Of a stretch of 25,891 bases of DNA, positions 7,671 through 13,823 are shown piece after piece. How positions within the stretch are numbered: the first letter of the stretch is position 1; each line of letters opens with the position of its first letter. Below the pieces are notes generated by a model, which saw only the letters and a program-made list of their open reading frames with translations, ran no database searches and was not told the DNA's origin. Origin of the DNA: an uncultured Atopobiaceae bacterium (GTDB lineage Bacteria > Actinomycetota > Coriobacteriia > Coriobacteriales > Atopobiaceae); assembly GCA_905235165.1 (NCBI GenBank), contig CAJOKK010000001.1, positions 1 through 25,891 of the forward strand, in the 5' to 3' direction. The position numbers and the translations under genes are program-made.

Positions 7671-8798
7671 TTAGCCAGCGTGACTCGCCAGCCACACGCT
7701 CCATGGGGTCGCGTAGTCGCTGTCCTTGTTCTCCTGAACGTACTGGTAGAAGAGCTTAGCCATCGCTTGGCGCTCCTCGTAGATCTTCTCCTTGAAGCTG
7801 TCCTCATGGTCAACGTAATCAAGGTAGGTGCCGCCGAACATGGCCTGGCGAATCTCGATGTCCTCAAGCGGCACGTTCGGGTTCTTCATCATGTCGTAGG
7901 CCGCCATGAGCGCGCCCGTGCGTCCCTTGCCCGCGTGGCAGTGGAAGTGCAGCCAGGAGTTGTCCATGTCGATGCTCTTGACGAAGTCCACGAACTGGTC
8001 CATCTCCTCTGGGGAGGGCCAAGAGTGGTCAAGGATGGGAATGCGCACGTAATGCAGGCCCTCACCCTCAACAAGCTCCTGCTCGGTCTGGTAGCTCTCT
8101 ATGTCAAAGGTGCTTCCCTCGCCCTGGGGCATGTTGTCCTTCTTGGGGAAGGCCGTAATGGTCGTGCCCACCATGGAGCCAAAGCGCTCGTCCTGGTCTT
8201 GGTTGATCTCGTCAAGGCTATAGTCCCTGTTTGACCAGTTGTAGGAGGGATAGTAGGAAAAGCTGATGCCGTTGAGCAGGGCATGGGACTCGCGGCGCAG
8301 GTCAAGGATGTAGATCTCCTTGCCGTTGGCGCACTCGCGCAGAACCTGGGCAAAGTCGTGGAACTGATCGGCGCTGAACTGGGCACTTCCGGAGATGTCC
8401 AGCGTGTCCAGACCCTCTTCGCTCGGCTTGACGTCGGGCACGCCGTACTTCTCGTCGGGCGTCTTCAGCTCGTACCTGTCCTTAGTGATCAGGCGGACAT
8501 TTGCGATCTCCCCCTTCCATGCCTCGGGATCATCGCGGTCGATGCGGATAAAGGGCGAGAAGCCCTCGGGCTCCGGCGGCGTCAGGGCCTTGCCGGTATA
8601 GGGAGCCTTCACGAGCTGGGCCGAGCTCTGCGGCTCCGCCGCCTGGGCGAGCTCTGCCGAGGCCTGTGGCTGCTCAGCCTGCTTGTCGCCCCCTTGGCAG
8701 GCCGTCATCGTCAAGACAAGCGCAAGGCTTGCCATGGCGAGAAGCGCGTCTTTGCCCAGGGCAAAGGCCCTCCGTGAGGCCTGGTTCGCTTTGTACAT
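7671..8798 (-). CDS. lipoprotein PTP-like phytase / dual-specificity phosphatase
   Basis: The 375-residue protein starts with a lipoprotein signal peptide (positive Arg-Arg region, hydrophobic run LLAMASLALVL, lipobox TMTAC with Cys34). Near 286-294 it has the Cys-phosphatase P-loop HCHAGKGRT (nucleophile Cys287, Arg293). A segment resembling the DLRxESH strand of cysteine phytases (YILDLRRESHALLNG) and a downstream Asp-containing loop place it with PTP-like inositol phosphatases (PF14566 group) rather than ordinary low-molecular-weight PTPs. It would act outside the membrane on phosphorylated inositols or phosphoproteins. The ATG at 8798 lies 7 nt after GGAGGGG; an in-frame TTG at 8804 is too close to that site. 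The substrate is inferred only. Confidence 0.82.
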   Translation of the reverse strand: MYKANQASRRAFALGKDALLAMASLALVLTMTACQGGDKQAEQPQASAELAQAAEPQSSAQLVKAPYTGKALTPPEPEGFSPFIRIDRDDPEAWKGEIANVRLITKDRYELKTPDEKYGVPDVKPSEEGLDTLDISGSAQFSADQFHDFAQVLRECANGKEIYILDLRRESHALLNGISFSYYPSYNWSNRDYSLDEINQDQDERFGSMVGTTITAFPKKDNMPQGEGSTFDIESYQTEQELVEGEGLHYVRIPILDHSWPSPEEMDQFVDFVKSIDMDNSWLHFHCHAGKGRTGALMAAYDMMKNPNVPLEDIEIRQAMFGGTYLDYVDHEDSFKEKIYEERQAMAKLFYQYVQENKDSDYATPWSVWLASHAG

Positions 8799-8908
8799 CA
8801 GCAATCCCCTCCTTCATACAACGCGGCTCAACATGCGAGTCGCGCGTGGATAGGCTCGGATACGTTTCTGCGGGCGCAGCACCTGCCTTCCGCAAGCTGT
8901 GCGGTAGT

Positions 8909-9382
8909 TTAGTGCTTACCTCCGTAGAACTCCGTACGCGTGGGGTTCTCCTGAATGAGCACCGACGACTGGTGGAAGGTGTCGATAAGCTCGTTGGAAG
9001 CATCGTAGACCTTGTCGATGTCGGTGTCGCTCAGATAGATCACCAAGGTGTACTCCTGGCACAGGGTGCCCTTGTCGTCGACCCAGCCACCCTCGGCGTC
9101 TTGAATCGTGTAGCCGCCAAAATGCTTGACGAGGATCTCCTTCGCCTTCTCCATCGACTCCTCGCGCGAGAAGACCGGCTGGTTGCTGTCCTTGTCATTC
9201 GTGCCCAGGTAGAGCACGTACTGCTTGTCTTGGAAACGCTCGGCAACAGCGAGCTGGGCCGACTGCTGCGGAGTCTCGGCAACGGCGTCTTGGGAAGCGG
9301 CCTGGTTCGAGGCACCGCACCCACACAGGACGCTCAGGGCAAGACTGGAGGCGATCAAAACACTCGTAAGCTGCTTCTTCAT
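8909..9382 (-). CDS. DUF3574-like lipoprotein
   Basis: A 157-residue protein with a clear lipobox (LCGC, Cys22) after a 20-residue hydrophobic signal, then a Gln/Ala/Ser-rich spacer and a compact alpha/beta domain. The stretch YVLYLGTNDKD through GGYTIQDAEGGWVDDKGTL resembles DUF3574, a family of small secreted or periplasmic proteins without known function. The ATG at 9382 follows GAGGAGAG. It lies 110 bp upstream of the phosphatase lipoprotein on the same strand; with no clear terminator between them (only a weak 5-bp hairpin), cotranscription is plausible. Family assignment moderate, function unknown. Confidence 0.7.
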   Translation of the reverse strand: MKKQLTSVLIASSLALSVLCGCGASNQAASQDAVAETPQQSAQLAVAERFQDKQYVLYLGTNDKDSNQPVFSREESMEKAKEILVKHFGGYTIQDAEGGWVDDKGTLCQEYTLVIYLSDTDIDKVYDASNELIDTFHQSSVLIQENPTRTEFYGGKH

Positions 9383-9515
9383 TGCTCTCTCCTCACATGA
9401 CGTGCTAACACAATGCGCTCCATTATTGCACGTTCATCCCCTTCGCTCGCGATATGGGGATAACGGAATCGCGGCGCCCCCTCTAGGGGGTGCGGACGGC
9501 AAGCCCCTACCAGAA

Positions 9516-9544
9516 TGTGACATTTCCGGGCCGCTTATGTCACA
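9516..9544. promoter_or_regulatory. TGTGACAT-n13-ATGTCACA inverted repeat, possible operator
   Basis: Two perfectly complementary 8-mers (9516-9523 and 9537-9544) are separated by 13 nt. The half-site spacing is longer than a Crp/Fnr site (TGTGA-N6-TCACA), so the regulator is unknown. Confidence 0.4.
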
Positions 9545-9697
9545 AAATGGCTGAGGGCCCGGGGCACCCCCCTGGGAGGCCGGGCAAGCCCTCGGCGATA
9601 GCTCCCCTGACGGCCGAAATCCGCATGTAACCTTGCGCACATCAAGTTGCAATGGTTTGGCATGGGTCGAGCAAAGCCCCGTGTGCAAAGCGGTAAT

Positions 9698-9771
9698 GGT
9701 TGCCTTACGGATGGGCAACCCGTGCGTCGGAAGATAGATGCGTACCTTCGACGCATCCGGCACATCGCCGG
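9698..9771 (+). other. three-hairpin leader upstream of amt
   Basis: Consecutive stem-loops: GGTTGCC/GGCAACC (9698-9720, 9-nt loop), GATGCGT/ACGCATC (9737-9757, 7-nt loop) and CCGGC/GCCGG (9757-9771, 5-nt loop, sharing base 9757 with the second). They end 24 bp before the amt start codon. No known riboswitch class was recognised. The structure could be an uncharacterised nitrogen-responsive leader or simple GC-rich folding. Confidence 0.4.
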
Positions 9772-9794
9772 AGCACAAGAGAAAAGAGGTGGCC

Positions 9795-11036
9795 ATGAGT
9801 ACCAGCGACACGGGATTCATACTCATCTGCGCAGCATTCGTGCTGTTCATGACGCCGGGCCTCGCCTTCTTCTACGGAGGCTTGGGCCGCAGGAAGAACG
9901 TGGTGAACAATATGTTTACCTCCTTCTTCCTCATCGGCATCGCAACCATCATGTGGGTGGCCGTGGGCTACTCGCTCAGCTTCGGTGCCGACCACGCCGG
10001 CATCATCGGCGGCTTCGAGCACGCCTTCCTTAACGGCGTGGGCATGGAACCCGGGCCCTACGCAGAGACGATCCCGGCCATCGCCTTCGCGATGTTCCAG
10101 ATGATGTTCGCCATCATCACCCCCGCCCTCATCACGGGCTCGATTGCCGGCAGGATGCATGTGAAGGCGCTTACCCTCTTCATGATCTTGTGGACCCTCA
10201 TCGTCTACTACCCCGTGGCCCATATGGTCTGGGGTGCCGGCGGCCTGCTCGCCGAGATGGGCTCGGTTGACTTCGCGGGCGGAAACGTCGTACACATCAC
10301 CTCGGGCATCAGCGCCCTCGTGCTCTGCTGCGCCCTGGGCCGCCGCATCGACTTTGCCGACGCCTCCTACCGCGTGCACAACGTGCCGCTCGTTGCCACG
10401 GGCACGACCCTTCTGCTCTTTGGCTGGCTCGGCTTCAACTCCGGCAGCGCGCTGGCCGCAGGCGGCCTGGCCGCCCACGCCTTCGCAGCCTCCATCATCT
10501 CTGCCGCAGCAGCGGAGATCTCCTGGGTCTGCCTTGATGTCGTGCACGAGGGCAAGCCCACGCTCGTGGGTGCCTGCACGGGCCTTGTGATCGGCCTCGT
10601 TGCCATCACGCCGGGCTGCGGCTTCGTGCCCCTGTGGTCGGCCATGATCATCGGCGCGCTGGCAAGCCCCCTCTGCTACTTCTGCGTCTCGGTCCTCAAG
10701 CCGCGCTTTGGCTACGACGACTCCCTCGACGCCTTTGGCTGCCACGGCATCGGCGGCATCTTCGGAGGCATCTGCACCGGCATCTTCGCCTCCAAGCTCA
10801 TTAACCCCGCCCTTCGCTGGGATGGCCTTGTCTCCGGTCAGGCCGAGCTCTTCCTCGTGCAGCTGGCCGCCATTGCGATTACCATCGTGATTGCCGTCGT
10901 GGGCACGCTCTTCTGCATCTGGGTCGTGCGCCACTTCTGCGAGCTGCGCGTGAGCGAACACGAAGAGCGCGTTGGCCTCGACGTGACCGAGCACAACGAG
11001 CGCGCCTATCCTTCCTTCAACGGACTTGATGACTAA
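9795..11036 (+). CDS. amt: ammonium transporter Amt
   Basis: A 413-residue polytopic membrane protein of the Amt/Rh family with about eleven membrane segments. The twin channel histidines are His167 (VVHITSG) and His317 (DAFGCHGIGG); Asp159, Trp146 and Phe214 align with the structural Asp, external-site Trp and Phe gate of E. coli AmtB. It conducts ammonium/ammonia across the cytoplasmic membrane. The ATG at 9795 follows AGAGGTG; an in-frame ATG at 9738 lies inside a leader hairpin and has no ribosome binding site. The glnK gene starts 14 bp after the stop, the standard arrangement in which the PII protein plugs the transporter. Confidence 0.95.
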   Translation: MSTSDTGFILICAAFVLFMTPGLAFFYGGLGRRKNVVNNMFTSFFLIGIATIMWVAVGYSLSFGADHAGIIGGFEHAFLNGVGMEPGPYAETIPAIAFAMFQMMFAIITPALITGSIAGRMHVKALTLFMILWTLIVYYPVAHMVWGAGGLLAEMGSVDFAGGNVVHITSGISALVLCCALGRRIDFADASYRVHNVPLVATGTTLLLFGWLGFNSGSALAAGGLAAHAFAASIISAAAAEISWVCLDVVHEGKPTLVGACTGLVIGLVAITPGCGFVPLWSAMIIGALASPLCYFCVSVLKPRFGYDDSLDAFGCHGIGGIFGGICTGIFASKLINPALRWDGLVSGQAELFLVQLAAIAITIVIAVVGTLFCIWVVRHFCELRVSEHEERVGLDVTEHNERAYPSFNGLDD

Positions 11037-11050
11037 GAAAGGACCGACCG

Positions 11051-11413
11051 ATGATCAAAGTTGAGGCAATCGTGCGCGAGGAGGTCCTTGAGGACGTCAA
11101 GGAGCAGCTGCTCAAGGCCGGCATCCGCGGCATCACCGTCAGCCAGGTCATGGGCTGCGGCACCCAGATGGGCCTCACCCACATGGTGCGCGGCAACCGC
11201 GTGAGCACCAACCTCGTGCCCAAGATCAAGTTCGAAATCGTTGTCTCGAACGAGTACTTCGAGCAGCAGGTGATCGACATCGTCACCGCAGCCGCCCACA
11301 GCGGCAACCCCGGCGACGGCAAGATCTTCTCCTACCCCATCTCGCGGGCCATCCGCATCCGCACGGGTGAGGAAGGCGTCGACGCCCTCACGCCCACGAC
11401 CGAGACGATCTAG
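11051..11413 (+). CDS. glnK: PII nitrogen regulatory protein lacking T-loop tyrosines
   Basis: The 120-residue protein aligns without gaps to E. coli GlnB from residue 1 through the T-loop and on to the C-terminal GDGKIF ... RIRTGEEG motif that binds ATP/ADP. Gln39, which contacts ATP and 2-oxoglutarate, is kept. Positions 46 and 51 are both Val instead of Tyr, so the uridylylation or adenylylation target (Tyr51) is missing. It should therefore sense ATP/ADP and 2-oxoglutarate by binding alone and gate the Amt protein encoded just upstream. The ATG follows AGAAAGGA by seven bases. Confidence 0.94.
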   Translation: MIKVEAIVREEVLEDVKEQLLKAGIRGITVSQVMGCGTQMGLTHMVRGNRVSTNLVPKIKFEIVVSNEYFEQQVIDIVTAAAHSGNPGDGKIFSYPISRAIRIRTGEEGVDALTPTTETI

Positions 11414-11483
11414 CACTCGATAGCACCCTCGGCGCTGAGCGTACAGAGCTGACCGAGAAGAACAAGATCCACGCACCATGAAA

Positions 11484-11526
11484 GCGACCCCCTGCCATCC
11501 GATTGAGACGGATGGCAGGGGGTCGC
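11484..11526. terminator. long hairpin terminator between convergent glnK and GH13 genes
   Basis: A perfect 18-bp stem (11484-11501 with 11509-11526) with the 7-nt loop ATTGAGA. Plus-strand flank is GGTTTG and minus-strand flank TTTCAT, so the T-tracts are short in both directions, but stem strength and convergent position support bidirectional termination. Confidence 0.82.
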
Positions 11527-11565
11527 GGTTTGCCTGCACTCAAAGGCGAGGGTTAGGCCCTGACC

Positions 11566-13401
11566 TTAGGCGTAGATGACCGCCTCGAGCGGCTTGAGCT
11601 TGCCAGCCTCAGAAGACTCGACCGTGCTCGAGAGCACCGAGAGGCCCTCGACCAGCTTCGGGTCGTAGGTCACGTCCTTCTCGACGAAGTTGGCGAGAAC
11701 AACCAGGCGCTTGTCGTCGTAACCACGCTCGAAGGCAAAGATCTCCTCGCTGTCGCTCAGGATCTCCTTGTAGTCGCCCGCATAGAGCAGCGGGGTCTTG
11801 GCGCGAAGGTCGGCCAGCGTGTGGTAGTAAGAGAGCACGGAGTCGGCGTCGGCCTCCTCGACCTGGGCATTGCAGGTCTCGAAGTCGCTGTGAACCGGCA
11901 GCCAAGGCTTGCCCGTGGTGAAGCCGGCGTTCTCGGTCGTATCCCACTGCATGGGGGTACGGGCGTTGTCGCGGCTGTGCTTCTGCACGGCGGCAAGCGC
12001 CTCCTGCGGGGTCTTGCCCGCAGCGATCGCCATGTCGTACTGGTTCTTGGCGTTGGCGTCATCGTAGTCGTCAATGGAGGCCATGGCGGCGTTGGTGAAG
12101 CCAAGCTCCTCGCCCTGGAAGAGGAAGGGCGTACCGCGCATCGTCATCAGGATGGTGCCGAGCATCTTCGCGGCGGCGACGGTGTCGCTCGCCTCGGGGC
12201 AGAAGTTGTTCGGGGAGCGCGGCTGGTCGTGGTTCTCGAGATAGACGGGATACCAACCGTTGGTAGCCGTGGCCTGCTGGCTCGCGGCGAAGGCCTTCTT
12301 GAGGTCGGTCAGCTTCCAGGTGGCGTCCTTGTACCAGATCTCGGAGCCGCCCGACGGAACGAGGACGTGGGCGAACTCGAAGACCATGTCGAAGACGCCC
12401 TTCTCGCCAACCCACTCGGGCAGCTCCTCGGGCTTGACGCCGTTGGCCTCGCCCACGGTAAAGGCATCACTGCCCTCCATGACCTCCTTCTTGAAGGCCT
12501 GGAGGTAGTCGAGGATGCCGTCGGTGTTCACCGTGACCGCATGGATGCCGGCCATGCCATCCGGGTTGCCCGCGGGCTCGCCGTCGGGCTCGGCGTCAAC
12601 GAACGCCGGCTTCTTGATGTAGGGAATGGCGTCAAGACGGAAGCCGCCCGCGCCCTTGTCGAGCCAGAACTTGGCCATCTTGAAGAGCTCCTTGCGAAGG
12701 TCCTCGTTGGCCCAGTTGAGGTCGGGCTGGAAGTCGGCGAAGGTGTGCAGGTAGTACTGCTTGCGCTTCTCAGACCAGGTCCAGGCGGAGCCACCGAAGA
12801 TGCCGCGCCAGTTGGTGGGCGCGCTGCCATCCTCCTTGGCGTCACGCCAGATGTACCAGTCGCCGTAGGGGCCCTCGGGATCGGCCTCGGACTGCTTGAA
12901 CCACTCGTTCTCGTTGGAGGTGTGGTTCATGACCATGTCCATGACGATGCGGATGTCGCGGTCCTTGGCCTCCTTCATGAGCTCGTCCATGTCGGCCATG
13001 GTGCCGTAGCTCGGATCGATGTCGTAGTAGTCGGCAACGTCGTAGCCGTTGTCCTTCTGCGGCGACTTGAAGACCGGCGTCAGCCAGATGGCGCCGACGC
13101 CCAGCTTCTTGAGGTAGTCAAGCTTCTGGGTAATGCCAGCCAGCGTACCGGTGCCCTGGCCAACCGTGTCGAGGAAGCTCTTGGGATAAGCCTCGAAGAC
13201 AACCGTCTTCTGCCACCACTTCATCTTCTCGACCTCCTCCTCAAGGGTGATCCCCTCGGAAGTCTGAGCGACATCCGCAGAGGCGGGAGCAGTCTCCTTC
13301 GAGCAGGCGCCCAGCGCGGCGACGCTCATAAGCCCGCCCGCACCGACAAATGCCGTAAGCGCGCCGCGGCGAGAAACGGCCTTATCCAGAATGTTGCGCA
13401 T
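11566..13401 (-). CDS. GH13 alpha-glucosidase-type enzyme, Tat-exported lipoprotein
   Basis: The 611-residue protein has a Tat motif SRRGALT (10-16), a hydrophobic stretch and lipobox ALGAC (Cys33). From about 63 on it is a GH13 (alpha/beta)8 hydrolase: MDMVMNH, QPDLNW (the QPDLN signature of oligo-1,6-glucosidase-like subfamilies such as GH13_31), GFRLDAI with nucleophile Asp257, VGEAN with acid/base Glu318 and LENHDQPR with Asp392. Ala, not Val, follows the nucleophile, which in this subfamily leans toward alpha-1,4 rather than strict alpha-1,6 specificity (inference). It would hydrolyse short malto- or isomalto-oligosaccharides at the outer face of the membrane. The ATG at 13401 follows GAAAGG. 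No sugar transporter gene is adjacent. Confidence 0.9.
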   Translation of the reverse strand: MRNILDKAVSRRGALTAFVGAGGLMSVAALGACSKETAPASADVAQTSEGITLEEEVEKMKWWQKTVVFEAYPKSFLDTVGQGTGTLAGITQKLDYLKKLGVGAIWLTPVFKSPQKDNGYDVADYYDIDPSYGTMADMDELMKEAKDRDIRIVMDMVMNHTSNENEWFKQSEADPEGPYGDWYIWRDAKEDGSAPTNWRGIFGGSAWTWSEKRKQYYLHTFADFQPDLNWANEDLRKELFKMAKFWLDKGAGGFRLDAIPYIKKPAFVDAEPDGEPAGNPDGMAGIHAVTVNTDGILDYLQAFKKEVMEGSDAFTVGEANGVKPEELPEWVGEKGVFDMVFEFAHVLVPSGGSEIWYKDATWKLTDLKKAFAASQQATATNGWYPVYLENHDQPRSPNNFCPEASDTVAAAKMLGTILMTMRGTPFLFQGEELGFTNAAMASIDDYDDANAKNQYDMAIAAGKTPQEALAAVQKHSRDNARTPMQWDTTENAGFTTGKPWLPVHSDFETCNAQVEEADADSVLSYYHTLADLRAKTPLLYAGDYKEILSDSEEIFAFERGYDDKRLVVLANFVEKDVTYDPKLVEGLSVLSSTVESSEAGKLKPLEAVIYA

Positions 13402-13451
13402 GAAAAAACCTTTCGATCAAAACTACTGCTAAGGGCAGTCGGTATGTTCAC

Positions 13452-13468
13452 ACTTTTGTCACGAAAGT
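13452..13468. promoter_or_regulatory. near-perfect 17-bp palindrome upstream of the GH13 gene, possible operator
   Basis: ACTTTTGT-C-ACGAAAGT has 7 of 8 complementary pairs around one central base. It lies about 50-67 bp upstream of the GH13 start codon, where a sugar-responsive repressor could bind. The regulator is unknown. Confidence 0.4.
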
Positions 13469-13782
13469 AATTGTGGATTTTAATTTATTTATTTATCCAT
13501 CCGAGACAGCCAAACTCAAAAACCCTTCTTGAACTGGGCTTAGTTTGTAGGAACTATGGATGATTTGTTTTTAGAGCCAGTGTTTCTTATGTATGTTTTG
13601 TGATTGATATTCAGCTGACGCATATCACGACAGTGGCCGGAGAAGGCCAGCCGACCTTCCACGACGCAAGGCCTTGGAAGCGCCCCGCTCCCCTTCTGCA
13701 GGCAAAAGGCCTTACAACAGGCAAGACCGTTAAAAAGTAGGGCGAACATGCCCATCGCCTGACCTCTCATGGGGCCTGTGAC

Positions 13783-13791
13783 TGCTACACT
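13783..13791 (+). promoter_or_regulatory. possible extended -10 promoter of the TPR-HAD operon
   Basis: TG-C-TACACT ends 32 bp before the ATG at 13824. A start near 13798 would give a short leader containing the GGAG ribosome binding site at 13815-13818. No clear -35 box. Confidence 0.4.
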
Positions 13792-13823
13792 TTTGCAGGT
13801 ACCAGCACATGGACGGAGACACC

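Larger units (their letters stand above)
9383..9794. other. divergent intergenic region rich in inverted repeats
   Basis: This 412-bp region separates the divergent lipoprotein and amt genes. It has no convincing coding ORF. It contains a hairpin GCGCCCCC-TCTA-GGGGGTGC near 9472-9491, the inverted repeat TGTGACAT/ATGTCACA at 9516-9544, a GC-rich block with GAGGGC ... GCCCTC at about 9553-9593, and three small hairpins directly before amt. Promoters for both genes must lie here, but no near-consensus pair was recognised. Confidence 0.6.
13402..13823. other. divergent intergenic region with an AT-rich block
   Basis: This 422-bp region lies between the divergent GH13 and TPR genes. Bases about 13465-13620 are markedly AT-rich compared with the rest of the window, including TTTAATTTATTTATTTAT near 13478-13495. 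A near-palindrome (13452-13468) and two copies of the self-complementary octamer AAGGCCTT (13668-13675 and 13706-13713) are present. A weak minus-strand promoter (TTGAGT, 18-nt spacer, TAAATA) can be drawn at about 13490-13519. No convincing gene is seen. Confidence 0.55.

Noticed and set aside
8880..8908. A terminator between the two lipoprotein genes (CCGCA/TGCGG hairpin).
   Set aside because: The stem is only 5 bp and no T-tract follows on the minus strand.
9516..9544. A Crp/Fnr binding site.
   Set aside because: The TGTGA and TCACA half-sites are 19 bases apart rather than 6, so the usual dimer could not bind; kept only as an unassigned dyad.
9640..9794. A glutamine riboswitch upstream of amt.
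   Set aside because: Conserved core sequences of the glnA and downstream-peptide motifs were not found; only generic hairpins are visible.
11821..13470. A 549-codon open frame antisense to the GH13 gene (and similar long antisense frames at 5131-6477, 2113-3213, 9705-10994, 17435-18847).
   Set aside because: They mirror strong, family-assigned genes in high-GC DNA, have His/Val/Gly/Arg-rich low-complexity translations, and lack ribosome binding sites and recognisable domains.
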